This document shows, piece by piece, positions 47,448 to 56,749 of a stretch of DNA of 64,000 nucleotides. Source of the DNA: Niallia circulans NBRC 13626 (GTDB lineage Bacteria > Bacillota > Bacilli > Bacillales > Cytobacillaceae); assembly GCF_001591585.1 (NCBI RefSeq), contig NZ_BCVE01000003.1, forward strand, positions 124,001-188,000, in the 5' to 3' direction. Each line of letters begins with the position of its first letter. The stretch's first letter is position 1. A program made the translations under genes and the position numbers. The notes beneath the pieces are model-generated. The model worked only from the letters and a program-made list of their open reading frames with translations. It was not told the DNA's origin and did no database searches.

Positions 47448-50351
47448 GTGGAAAAGCTTTCAAAGCAATTAAAACCTAATTTGTCTTTTTTTCCAGAAAA
47501 GGTCATTCAATTTGGATCAGGAAATTTCATGAGAGGATTTCTTAATTGGCAACTACAACAAATGAATAACCAGCATTTATTCAACGGTAGTGCTGTGTTA
47601 GTGAAGCCGACCAAGCATGTTTCGAATCCAACCTTAGAAGAACAAGATTACCTTTATACTGTCGTGCTTGAGGGGTTCTATCAAGGTCAAATGGTTCAGA
47701 CGAGTGAAATTATTACAACTGCTAATCGATTAATTAATCCTTATGAAGAATGGGAAACTTATTTACAATTGGCAGAACAAGAAGAATTGGCCTTTATTAT
47801 TTCTAATACTACAGAAGCTGGAATACAATTTGATGAAAGGGATTGTTCTATCGATCAACCTTCAACTAGTTTTCCTGGAAAACTTACTGCCTTACTATTC
47901 AAGCGCTTTCAATTAAAAAAACCAGGATTTACGATTATTCCTTGTGAGTTAATCGATCGTAACGGTGATCAACTTAAAGAAATTGTCTTACAATATGCAA
48001 GTCTATGGAATTTAGAAGAGGAATTTATTAGCTGGATTCATGCTGAAAATATATTCTGCTGCAGCTTAGTAGATCGCATTGTTCCAGGTTATCCACGTGA
48101 TACAGCAAATCTGCTTAATGAGGAACATGGCTATATTGATAACTTAATGGTTAAAGCAGAGCCTTATTTATTATGGGTCATTGAAGGTCCACAAGAATTA
48201 AAAGAATCATTTCCTCTCGAAAAGGCGGGATTGAATGTACTGGTAACCGATGATATGACACCATATCGAGAACGAAAGGTTCACTTATTAAATGGCCCGC
48301 ATACAGCGATGGTCCCACTTGGATTACTTGCTGGTCTTGAAACTGTGGAAGATGTGATGAATGATGCAGATTTTGCGGTCTTTATTAATCAATTAATGCA
48401 GCAAGAAATTATGCCATTATTACCTCTCCCTTTAGATGACTTAAAGGCATATGCAAAATCTATAATCGAACGCTTTAAAAATCCCTTTATCCGCCATGAA
48501 TTATCATCCATTGCTTTAAACAGTGTTTCTAAATATAAAGCACGCTTATTACCGCTGCTAATTAAATACCAAGAAAAACAGCAGCAATTGCCTCCATATA
48601 TGACTGCTTCTCTTGCTGCTTTATTCCTAACCTACAGGGGAACACAATATAAACCAAAGGATAGCGATGAAGTCCTTGAGGCCTTTTCAAACGCTTGGGA
48701 AAATCCTGAAACTATCGCTTTTACTATTTTGAATGACAAAAATTTATGGGATACAGACTTAACCACTATTCCTAACCTTGCGGAAGAAGTAACTGCATAT
48801 ATCCATATGCTTAGAAAAGACGGTGCCCGAGCTGTTTTACAAAAGCTAAATAACGAAAAGCGGCCTCCTTCTCTATTAAAACTAAATGAGCGAGACAATG
48901 TCGCGGTTGCCCTAAGACCAATTAACGCAGCGGAAACAGTCTATCTTGATGGCATCTCGATCACAGCTAAAGCTGATATTCCCCAAGGCCATAAAATAGC
49001 CTTAACTGATATTCAAAAATCTAGCAATGTGATCAAATATGGCTATCCTATCGGACATACGCTGACGGAGATTACGCGGGGGGATTGGCTTCATACGCAT
49101 AATGTAAAAACAAATTTAGATGGAGAACTTGAATATACGTATGAGCAAGATATCCACCAAGTAAAATACCCTAAAAAGGATCTTACCTTCCAAGGATACA
49201 GACGGGCAAATGGAAAAGTAGGAATTCGCAATGACTTATATATTGTACCGACCGTTGGCTGTGTAAACGGAACGGCAGAATATATGCTGAAAGAATTTGA
49301 AGCTCTCCATCCTGACTTAGGTACATTCGATAATATTACCATTTTAAAGCATCCCTACGGCTGCTCCCAATTAGGAGAAGACCATGAAAATACTCGCAGT
49401 ATATTAATAGACGCTGTGAGCCACCCGAATGCTGGCGGAGTACTTGTTTTTGGATTAGGCTGTGAAAATAACGTTGTTGCTGAATTTAGAGAGTTACTAG
49501 GAGATTATGATGGAAAAAGAGTTAAATTCTTAGTTGCACAAGAGGTAGGCAACGAAGTAGAAGCAGGCTTAGAACTATTAGAAGAGATATATGAAGCTGC
49601 TAAAAATGATCAGAGAGAACCTATTCCAATTGCCGAGCTAAATGTTGGCCTAAAATGTGGCGGTTCCGACGGTTTCTCTGGAATTACGGCTAATCCGCTA
49701 TTAGGAGCTTTTTCGGACTTCTTAATTTCCCAAGGGGGCAGCACTATCCTAACAGAAGTCCCTGAAATGTTTGGTGCAGAACAAATGCTTATGGCTAGAG
49801 CAGAAAATGAAAAGGTTTTCGAAGATATCGTCCATTTAATCAATGATTTTAAACACTACTTTCATTCTTATGGGGAGCCTGTTTATGAAAATCCTTCCCC
49901 AGGAAATAAGGCTGGAGGGATTACCACTCTAGAAGATAAATCATTAGGCTGTACACAAAAGGCTGGAACAGCACCGGTTGTAGATGTACTGCAGTATGGA
50001 GAGAAAATCTCCAAAAAAGGGCTAAGCCTATTGCAAGCACCAGGCAATGATCTAGTAGCTTCTTCTGCGCTTGCCGCTGCTGATTGTCATTTAGTTTTAT
50101 TTACAACAGGCCGAGGAACGCCTTTTGGCAGTTTTGTTCCAACCGTAAAAGTAGCAACCAATTCTACCATTTATGAACATAAAAGGCATTGGATGGACTT
50201 TAATGCCGGTCCTTTACTAGAACGACCAATGAATGAAGTATTAGAGGAATTTATTGAAAAAGTAATAGCGGTCGCAAGTGGAGAAAAAACACGTAATGAA
50301 GCAAATGGTGTTCGCGAAATCGCTATATTTAAAACAGGAGTTACTTTATAA
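47448..50351 (+). CDS. uxaBA: Fused tagaturonate reductase-altronate dehydratase (UxaB-UxaA)
   Basis: A 967-residue two-enzyme fusion. Residues 1 to about 468 are UxaB, a long-chain mannitol-dehydrogenase-family reductase with the NAD motif VIQFGSGNFMRGF and the catalytic KxxxxNxxH (KVHLLNGPH). Residues from about 476 are UxaA, with an N-terminal SAF domain (DNVAVALRPINAAETV) and a C-terminal dehydratase domain (KHPYGCSQLGED, LKCGGSDGFSG). It turns tagaturonate into altronate and then ketodeoxygluconate. In B. subtilis these are separate genes. Here the linker NEKRPPSLLK runs in frame with no stop, start or ribosome site. GTG 47448 follows AGGAGG by 7 nt. Confidence 0.92.
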   Translation: MEKLSKQLKPNLSFFPEKVIQFGSGNFMRGFLNWQLQQMNNQHLFNGSAVLVKPTKHVSNPTLEEQDYLYTVVLEGFYQGQMVQTSEIITTANRLINPYEEWETYLQLAEQEELAFIISNTTEAGIQFDERDCSIDQPSTSFPGKLTALLFKRFQLKKPGFTIIPCELIDRNGDQLKEIVLQYASLWNLEEEFISWIHAENIFCCSLVDRIVPGYPRDTANLLNEEHGYIDNLMVKAEPYLLWVIEGPQELKESFPLEKAGLNVLVTDDMTPYRERKVHLLNGPHTAMVPLGLLAGLETVEDVMNDADFAVFINQLMQQEIMPLLPLPLDDLKAYAKSIIERFKNPFIRHELSSIALNSVSKYKARLLPLLIKYQEKQQQLPPYMTASLAALFLTYRGTQYKPKDSDEVLEAFSNAWENPETIAFTILNDKNLWDTDLTTIPNLAEEVTAYIHMLRKDGARAVLQKLNNEKRPPSLLKLNERDNVAVALRPINAAETVYLDGISITAKADIPQGHKIALTDIQKSSNVIKYGYPIGHTLTEITRGDWLHTHNVKTNLDGELEYTYEQDIHQVKYPKKDLTFQGYRRANGKVGIRNDLYIVPTVGCVNGTAEYMLKEFEALHPDLGTFDNITILKHPYGCSQLGEDHENTRSILIDAVSHPNAGGVLVFGLGCENNVVAEFRELLGDYDGKRVKFLVAQEVGNEVEAGLELLEEIYEAAKNDQREPIPIAELNVGLKCGGSDGFSGITANPLLGAFSDFLISQGGSTILTEVPEMFGAEQMLMARAENEKVFEDIVHLINDFKHYFHSYGEPVYENPSPGNKAGGITTLEDKSLGCTQKAGTAPVVDVLQYGEKISKKGLSLLQAPGNDLVASSALAAADCHLVLFTTGRGTPFGSFVPTVKVATNSTIYEHKRHWMDFNAGPLLERPMNEVLEEFIEKVIAVASGEKTRNEANGVREIAIFKTGVTL

Positions 50352-50545
50352 AAGATAGGTCAATGAGGCTATGATAGAGAAGATTTATAGAAACATAGTG
50401 TTAACCTGTGGTGCATTCATTGAAAGTAGTAATGCTGACGCTCTCTCTGTTTCCTTTTGCAATCTATCGTTGAGCTTTTGGGCACTGAGACAATAAAAGC
50501 ACTATTAAACACGAATTATAAAAAAATAACGAAAGAGGGATTCTA

Positions 50546-51961
50546 ATGTTTCTAAATGACCAATTTCTATTAAAAAATGATATCGCTCAAAAACTATTTC
50601 ACGACCATGCAAAGCAGATGCCTATCATCGACTATCATTGTCACTTAGATCCGAAAGAAATTTATGAGAATAAAAACTTTAAAAATCTTACAGAAGCCTG
50701 GTTAGCAGGTGATCACTATAAATGGCGATTAATGCGCGCAAACGGTATCCCAGAGACTCACATTACTGGCGATGCCTCTGATTATGACAAATTTTTAGCT
50801 TGGGCACGCACAGTACCTAAAACAATTGGTAATCCCTTATATACATGGACCCATTTAGAGCTAAAACGTTTCTTTGGCATTGATTTATTACTGAATGAGG
50901 AGAATGCCCCTCTTATTTGGGATTTAGCCAATGAGAAATTGGCTACCGCTGACTTTAAGCGTCGCAATATTATCATCAATTCAAATGTTAAAGTAGTTTG
51001 TACGACCGATGACCCGACTGATGATTTGCATTACCATGAACGCTTAAAGAACACAGAACGACATTTTCAAGTACTTCCCTCTTTCCGTCCCGATAAAGCA
51101 TTAAATATTGACCAAGATGGATTTATCGAATGGGTAGAAAGGCTAAGTATACAATCACATATTACGATTAATTCCTATCAAGGATTAATAGAGGCACTTA
51201 AAGCACGTGTTGATTATTTCCATCAAATGGGCGGAAAATTATCGGATCATGCACTGGATATATTGACCTATGAAGAAGCAGATGAGAAAACACTGGAATT
51301 GATTTTTCAAAAAAGACTTAAAAATGAAGCATTATCCCCATATGAAATCAGTGCATATCGTACAGAAACCTTAACTCGCTTAATCGGTTTTTATCATGAG
51401 CATAATTGGACAATGCAGCTTCATATCCATGCATATCGCAATACGAATTCAGCAATGTTTGACCAATTAGGTCCTGATACTGGATATGATGGTGTGAACG
51501 ATCTCCCTCTTACCATACCCTTGCAGCGTCTGTTAGACCGTGCAGAAAAAGAGGGGAAATTACCGAAAACAATTCTTTATTCCCTGAACCCAAATGACTT
51601 CTTTGTTTTAGCTACTTTAATGGGATCTTATCAAAAACACACACCTGGAAAGCTTCAGCTAGGTTCAGGATGGTGGTATAACGATACGAGAGCTGGGATG
51701 CGCCATCAATTAACCGTTCTTAGTGACACTGGTCTCCTTTCCACCTTTGTCGGGATGTTAACAGACTCACGAAGCTTTCTATCGTACACAAGACATGAAT
51801 ATTTCCGCCGAGTGCTCTGTGAATTTATCGGAGAAATTGTCGAACGAGGTGAAGCCCCAGAGGACGAGGACTTGCTTGGAAGCTTAGTTAAGGACATTAG
51901 CTACCATAATGCTAAACAATATTTCGGATTTGAGCATTCTTATGTCGAAAATCATCAATGA
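50546..51961 (+). CDS. uxaC: Glucuronate/galacturonate isomerase UxaC
   Basis: A 471-residue enzyme of the amidohydrolase-like UxaC family, of normal length. Conserved segments are MPIIDYHCHLDPKEI (metal-site histidines near residue 27), AGDHYKWRLMRANGI, WTMQLHIHAYRNTN and GSGWWYNDTRAGM. It isomerises D-galacturonate to tagaturonate and glucuronate to fructuronate, supplying the fused UxaBA enzyme. AAAGAGGGA precedes the ATG, 194 bp after uxaBA. The gap has a weak ExuR-like half site. It overlaps the next gene by 20 bp. Confidence 0.95.
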   Translation: MFLNDQFLLKNDIAQKLFHDHAKQMPIIDYHCHLDPKEIYENKNFKNLTEAWLAGDHYKWRLMRANGIPETHITGDASDYDKFLAWARTVPKTIGNPLYTWTHLELKRFFGIDLLLNEENAPLIWDLANEKLATADFKRRNIIINSNVKVVCTTDDPTDDLHYHERLKNTERHFQVLPSFRPDKALNIDQDGFIEWVERLSIQSHITINSYQGLIEALKARVDYFHQMGGKLSDHALDILTYEEADEKTLELIFQKRLKNEALSPYEISAYRTETLTRLIGFYHEHNWTMQLHIHAYRNTNSAMFDQLGPDTGYDGVNDLPLTIPLQRLLDRAEKEGKLPKTILYSLNPNDFFVLATLMGSYQKHTPGKLQLGSGWWYNDTRAGMRHQLTVLSDTGLLSTFVGMLTDSRSFLSYTRHEYFRRVLCEFIGEIVERGEAPEDEDLLGSLVKDISYHNAKQYFGFEHSYVENHQ

Positions 51962-52679
51962 TAACTATAACCACAGTTCAGAAGAAAATCAGCATATGAC
52001 ATTACACCTTTCCCTTTTAGATAATAAAAAAAGACCCTTCATTCTCGTTTGTCCAGGTGGAGGGTACCACCATTTATCTGAAAAAGAGGCACAGCCAATT
52101 GTAAAATGGCTTCATTCGATTGGTTATCATGCTGGAATTCTCTATTATCCTGTTGGAACAATCAATCATACAAGCATTATAAAGGAACTAGAAGAAGTAT
52201 TTAGTCAACTACGAAATAATGCCAAGGATTGGAATTTATTAGAAAATAAAATAGGTGTGCTTGGCTTTTCTGCTGGTGGACATCTAGCAAGTCTTGCTTG
52301 TACCAAAATAAACAATCGTGCTAATGCGCTAGTATTATGCTATCCAGTTGTTACCTTCACGGAACCTTATGGGCATTCTGGAAGCCGAGAGCATTTTTTG
52401 GGGAAAAATCCGCCTAACCATTTAGTTGAGGCTTATTCGATTGAACATTTGGTCGACGAACATATGCCGCCCACCTTTATGTGGCACACTGCTGATGATC
52501 AATCAGTCCCTATTCAAAATACCATCATGTTAGCCGAAAGTTTAGCCAAATTTAACATTCCTTTTGAATATCATATTTTTCCTTCTGGGAAACATGGGCT
52601 GGCATTAGCAGAGGAATCTCCCTATGTCCATCGCTGGTTGAGTTTAGCAGAAGCTTGGTTAAAAACTACTTTGTCATGA
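51942..52679 (+). CDS. Alpha/beta hydrolase, acetyl esterase-like
   Basis: A 245-residue hydrolase of the BD-FAE/acetylesterase type. It has the oxyanion motif CPGGGYHHLS, the nucleophile elbow GFSAGG (Ser near residue 110), the acid in HTADDQSVP and the late His in FPSGKHGLAL. It is cytoplasmic. It probably removes acyl groups from imported sugars; in the pectin context acetyl removal is the best guess. ATG 51942 lies within the end of uxaC, with only a weak site upstream; the open frame reaches back to 51909. Confidence 0.8.
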   Translation: MSKIINDNYNHSSEENQHMTLHLSLLDNKKRPFILVCPGGGYHHLSEKEAQPIVKWLHSIGYHAGILYYPVGTINHTSIIKELEEVFSQLRNNAKDWNLLENKIGVLGFSAGGHLASLACTKINNRANALVLCYPVVTFTEPYGHSGSREHFLGKNPPNHLVEAYSIEHLVDEHMPPTFMWHTADDQSVPIQNTIMLAESLAKFNIPFEYHIFPSGKHGLALAEESPYVHRWLSLAEAWLKTTLS

Positions 52680-52716
52680 TAATCATTTCATTAAAGTGAA
52701 TATTGGAGGGGGAATT

Positions 52717-53400
52717 ATGTCAGACAAGATAACTATATTTCTAGCAGGTGATTCTACCGCCGCAGAAAAAACACCAGATAAGCGTCCAGAAACGGGTTGG
52801 GGAGAAAAACTTTCCTCCTTTTTCACAGACCAAATTATTATTGATAATAGAGCTGTAAATGGAAGAAGTACCAAATCTTTTATAAACGAAGGACGACTAA
52901 CTGCCATTGAACAGGCAATTCGTCCTGGAGATTATCTCTTTATTCAATTTGGACATAACGACCAAAAAGATGACCAAGCTCGCGGAACAGATCCATACGG
53001 AGACTATCAAACAAACTTGCATACATTTATTCATACCGCCAATAAGCATAACGCACACCCAGTATTACTTACTTCCGTTTCTCGAAGGCATTTTAGAAAT
53101 CAGCTTATTGATCATATGTCTCTTGGTGAATACCCACAAGCTATGAGGGAACTCGCCAAGACTTACAATGTAACACTTCTAGATATTCATAAAAAATCAA
53201 TAGACTTGTTTCAATCCCTTGGCCCAGACTTATCCAGGAACCTTTTTCTCCACCTTGAGGCCCATGAATCCAGCAATTATCCAAATGGAGTAAAAGATGA
53301 TACTCATTTCAATGACCAGGGAGCCGGTACAATTGCCAAGCTGATATGTAATGCAATAAAAGGAAGTGATCTACCTTTAAAAAAGTTTTTTAAAAATTAA
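52717..53400 (+). CDS. SGNH rhamnogalacturonan acetylesterase (YesT/RhgT type)
   Basis: A 227-residue SGNH esterase (CE12-like). It has block I GDSTAAEK with the catalytic Ser, block II with Gly in NGRSTKS, block III GHND and the block V Asp and His in DDTHFNDQG. It removes acetyl groups from rhamnogalacturonan fragments. No signal peptide is present. ATG 52717 is preceded by TTGGAGGGGG at good spacing; the frame reaches back to 52696. It lies 37 bp after the preceding esterase in the exu operon. Confidence 0.9.
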   Translation: MSDKITIFLAGDSTAAEKTPDKRPETGWGEKLSSFFTDQIIIDNRAVNGRSTKSFINEGRLTAIEQAIRPGDYLFIQFGHNDQKDDQARGTDPYGDYQTNLHTFIHTANKHNAHPVLLTSVSRRHFRNQLIDHMSLGEYPQAMRELAKTYNVTLLDIHKKSIDLFQSLGPDLSRNLFLHLEAHESSNYPNGVKDDTHFNDQGAGTIAKLICNAIKGSDLPLKKFFKN

Positions 53401-53416
53401 TTCAGGAGGGAATCCA

Positions 53417-54256
53417 ATGTTAACACTTAATCTTGGTATTCGTGCTCATGATTTAGGCCAACTAAGCCTCGAGGAATTATGTAAGCAGTTAAGAGACTAT
53501 CAATTTACCAATATTCAATTTGCGATAAAAAAGTCTTTTCCAGATTATGTCCCCTCCTTTCAAAGTCTATCACCAGGAATAGCCAGTTTTTTTGGCGATT
53601 ACTTTGCTAATAACGGGATAAAAATTAGCACATTAGGCTGCTATGTTAATATTTCGAGTCGAAATCTTGCTGTGCGCCATAAGGCATTAAATGATTTTAA
53701 AACCCATATACAGCTTGCTCGAGATTTTCGTGCCAGCCTCGTTGGTACAGAAACTGGCAGTGTAAGCGAAGGTTTTACTCCTGAAAATTTCACAGAAGAA
53801 GCTTATCAAATCGCTAGGAGCTCTGTGCTGGAACTAGTAGAATATGCTGAATACTTTGGAATAACGGTGGGAATCGAAGCTGGGCTTAACCACCCTCTCT
53901 ATTCTGCTCCATTAGCAAAACGTCTCATAGACGAGGTACAGTCTCCTCATTTAAAAATCATTCTAGATATTGCGAATCTAATAAACGTCCATAATGTCTC
54001 AGAAAGAGAATTTATTCTAAATGAAGCATTAGACTTGTTACATGATCATATTGCTATGATTCATCTTAAAGACTTTACAGTGAATAAAGGAAAAATAGAG
54101 ATCGTCCCTGTTGGTAAGGGAATGCTAAACTTTGAACCAATTCTCACTTATCTAAAATACGATAGACCTTTTCTTCATGCTACTTTAGAAGAAACACAAG
54201 GAAACGCAATTGGGCCAGCCATCACCCATATAAGAGAGATGTATCACCGTTTATAA
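53417..54256 (+). CDS. Sugar phosphate isomerase/epimerase-like TIM-barrel protein
   Basis: A 279-residue xylose isomerase-like TIM barrel. The probable metal ligands are in GIEAGLNHP (Glu near 155), ILDIANLIN (Asp near 187), AMIHLKDF (His near 216) and ATLEETQG (Glu near 258). Members isomerise or epimerise sugars or cyclitols. The substrate cannot be deduced, but its place in the uronate operon suggests a sugar acid or an inositol-like compound. CAGGAGGG precedes the ATG, 16 bp after the RGAE gene. Confidence 0.82.
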   Translation: MLTLNLGIRAHDLGQLSLEELCKQLRDYQFTNIQFAIKKSFPDYVPSFQSLSPGIASFFGDYFANNGIKISTLGCYVNISSRNLAVRHKALNDFKTHIQLARDFRASLVGTETGSVSEGFTPENFTEEAYQIARSSVLELVEYAEYFGITVGIEAGLNHPLYSAPLAKRLIDEVQSPHLKIILDIANLINVHNVSEREFILNEALDLLHDHIAMIHLKDFTVNKGKIEIVPVGKGMLNFEPILTYLKYDRPFLHATLEETQGNAIGPAITHIREMYHRL

Positions 54257-54279
54257 GGCGTTTTTAAGGAGTGAATACC

Positions 54280-56049
54280 TTGGATACATTAGAGGAAATT
54301 GTTCAGCAAAGCTATGACACCCACCAAAAGAACTCTTTCAAAGTACTAATCCATCTCTACAAAGGACATTATATAAAACTATTGTTATCTGCTGTTTTTT
54401 ATACGATTAAACATATTCCAGCATGGGTCATGCCGATTGCAATAGCCAATGTAATAAATGCCGCTACCATAAAAGATGGTGGCGGCATTCGTACCATTTA
54501 TATAAATGCCATCATTATGGTGATTCTGGTATTACAAAATATCCTCACTAATTATTATCATACGAAATATAATAGTATAGCTATTCGCAGCGTGGAATCC
54601 GGACTACGCGCTTCTCTTATCAAAAAATTGCAGGAATTATCCATTCCCTTTCATAAAGAAATGCAGTCTGGACGTCTCCAATCAAAAATCATGCGAGATG
54701 TAGAAGCTGTTCAAACTCTTTCTTCCCAAGTATTCGTCTCGAGCTTAAACATACTTGTGAATTTAATTGTTGCACTAGGAATAACTTTATATAATAGTCC
54801 AACTGTTTTTTTATTTTTTATTCTAACTGTTCCTATTTCTGCCATTATCATTGTAGCCTTTCGAAAAAAAATTAGGCACTCGAATTCAGAATTCCGAAAA
54901 GAAATGGAAGAAACATCAGCACGAGTCATTGAAATGATTGAATTAGTTCCCATTGCTCGAGCACATGCTTTAGAGAAGCAAGAAGTCTCTCGTTTAAATA
55001 ATCGTTTCCAGCAAATTTTGTCAAAAGGATTTCATTTAGATATGATTCAATCCTTATTTGGAGCTGTAAGTTGGGCTAGCTTTCAACTCTTTCAAATTAT
55101 TTGTTTAGTATTTACCGGTATTCTTGCATTAAAAGGAACCATTACTCCTGGTGAAGTCGTCATGTATCAAACATACTTTACAACAGTAGTTAACTCTGTT
55201 TCTAGTATGATTACTTTAATTCCAACTATTGCAAAAGGAATGGAATCTGTTGAATCTATTGGCGAAGTTCTTACAGCAGGTGAAGTGGAGAAACATGAAA
55301 ATAAAAAAAGACTAAAGGAAGTAAAAGGGCATTTTGTTATCCAAAACGTCGCATACCGCTATACAAATGAAAAGAGGGACATTCTCCATAGTTTAAACTT
55401 AGAAATAAAACAAGGAGAAACAATTGCCTTTGTGGGAGAATCTGGTTCTGGAAAGTCCACCATTCTTCATTTATTAATTGGCTATATCCAACCGACAAAA
55501 GGAAAGATCCTATTAGATGGGCACGATATGGCCTTTCTTGATTTACGCTCATATCGAAATCATTTGGCAGTTGTACCTCAATCAACTATTCTCTTCTCTG
55601 GAACGATTAGAGAAAATGTTACTTACGGAATGCCTAGCGTCTCAGAAGAACGCCTAAAGGAAGTTCTTAAAGGTGCAAATCTTTGGGAAGTCATTCAGAA
55701 ATTGCCCGATGGTTTAGATACAAAAATAGGGGAACACGGAGATAAACTGTCTGGTGGGCAAAGACAAAGGGTCTCCATTGCCAGGGCACTTATCCGGAAT
55801 CCAAAGGTAATTATTCTAGATGAAGCTACCTCTGCCCTTGATAGCCATTCCGAAACAAAAATTCAAGAAGCATTATCTATTTTATGCAAAAATAGAACCA
55901 CCTTCATCGTAGCCCATCGATTATCCACCATAAAAAAGGCCGATAAAATTGCTGTGATTGAAAATGGTAGCTGCAGTGAATTTGGTACATATGACGAGTT
56001 AATGGATAAAAAAGGTAAGTTCTTCCGATTAAAACAACTACAAAGCTAG
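54280..56049 (+). CDS. ABC exporter half-transporter (permease plus ATPase)
   Basis: A 589-residue type-I exporter with six helices in the first 320 or so residues, then an ATPase domain with Walker A GESGSGKST, signature LSGGQRQRVSIARAL and IILDEATSALD. It probably works as a homodimer and exports an unknown compound. I chose TTG 54280, with AAGGAG 8 nt upstream; GTG 54271 overlaps that site. It follows the TIM-barrel gene by 23 bp and so looks co-transcribed with the exu genes, an odd partner for uronate catabolism. Confidence 0.88.
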   Translation: MDTLEEIVQQSYDTHQKNSFKVLIHLYKGHYIKLLLSAVFYTIKHIPAWVMPIAIANVINAATIKDGGGIRTIYINAIIMVILVLQNILTNYYHTKYNSIAIRSVESGLRASLIKKLQELSIPFHKEMQSGRLQSKIMRDVEAVQTLSSQVFVSSLNILVNLIVALGITLYNSPTVFLFFILTVPISAIIIVAFRKKIRHSNSEFRKEMEETSARVIEMIELVPIARAHALEKQEVSRLNNRFQQILSKGFHLDMIQSLFGAVSWASFQLFQIICLVFTGILALKGTITPGEVVMYQTYFTTVVNSVSSMITLIPTIAKGMESVESIGEVLTAGEVEKHENKKRLKEVKGHFVIQNVAYRYTNEKRDILHSLNLEIKQGETIAFVGESGSGKSTILHLLIGYIQPTKGKILLDGHDMAFLDLRSYRNHLAVVPQSTILFSGTIRENVTYGMPSVSEERLKEVLKGANLWEVIQKLPDGLDTKIGEHGDKLSGGQRQRVSIARALIRNPKVIILDEATSALDSHSETKIQEALSILCKNRTTFIVAHRLSTIKKADKIAVIENGSCSEFGTYDELMDKKGKFFRLKQLQS

Positions 56050-56052
56050 TAG

Positions 56053-56090
56053 AAAGCAGATGATCCCCTATCTAAAAGGGGATCCTGCTT
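56053..56090 (+). terminator. Hairpin after the ABC exporter
   Basis: AGCAGATGATCCCCT and AGGGGATCCTGCT pair with one bulge. No T-run follows; the 21-bp repeat array starts immediately after it. Confidence 0.6.
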
Positions 56091-56237
56091 GCTTTGGCTG
56101 ATTTCCTATCCGCTTTGGCTGATTCCCTCCCTACTTTGGCTGATTCCCTCCCCGCTTTGGCTGATTCCCTCCCCGCTTTGGCTGATTCCCTCCCCGCTTT
56201 GGCTGATTCTCCCCCCACTTTGGCTGATTTCCCTTCT
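56091..56237. repeat. Seven tandem 21-bp repeats
   Basis: Seven units of exactly 21 bp fill 56091-56237. The common core is GCTTTGGCTGATTCC followed by a C-rich tail; the two fully identical central units are flanked by more diverged ends, and two units begin with A. The period equals seven codons but no ORF spans it. A degenerate relative in the opposite orientation occurs at 27601-27649. Confidence 0.92.
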
Positions 56238-56749
56238 AATTTGTTAAGATATCACCTCCCCTTTCACTAATTTCTAACTCATTATTCCTATCTATTATTC
56301 TTCTGATGAAAATCCACTCCATTTTTACTTCTTTCTTATAAAAAAAGGCTTAAAATAAATGCCTTCCCTAAAAAGAGCGGTCCTCACACATTATTGTTAT
56401 TCTTTTATTTGAGCATAGGCTCTAAATAAAATTGCAAGATAATAATTCTAGTGAAAAAAATTTCCCTTGTATATAAAGATGTTTTCAAAAATTTTTATCG
56501 GGGTAATGTATTGGTACGTCTATCCCTTACATAGCAAAAACAATATACGATTAAAAAAGATAATAATGAAATATATCCCACTTATTATTCAAGTAAAGTA
56601 ATTGCCTTTCGCAGTCTAAGAATCTTATTTAAAAGGGATAGAACGACAGGTTAGCAAAGGAGATGAACTTCGATTTACATTTCAAATATAACGATAATAA
56701 TGGACACTAGAAAAAAGCATTATTATAAGAGGAGGAGAAAGTAAATATT
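56238..56749. other. Intergenic region before iolT
   Basis: An AT-rich gap of about 510 bp. AGAGGAGGAGAAAG near 56728 is the iolT ribosome site. I see no riboswitch, operator palindrome or small gene. Confidence 0.4.

Noticed and set aside
48840-48900. Possible frameshift artefact creating the UxaB-UxaA fusion
   Set aside because: Both halves are intact and in the same frame, with a plausible linker and no remnant of a stop or ribosome site. A lost stop codon by base change cannot be excluded without reads.
56091-56237. The tandem array as a CRISPR or coding repeat
   Set aside because: Units are contiguous with no spacers, and no open reading frame with a start signal crosses the array.
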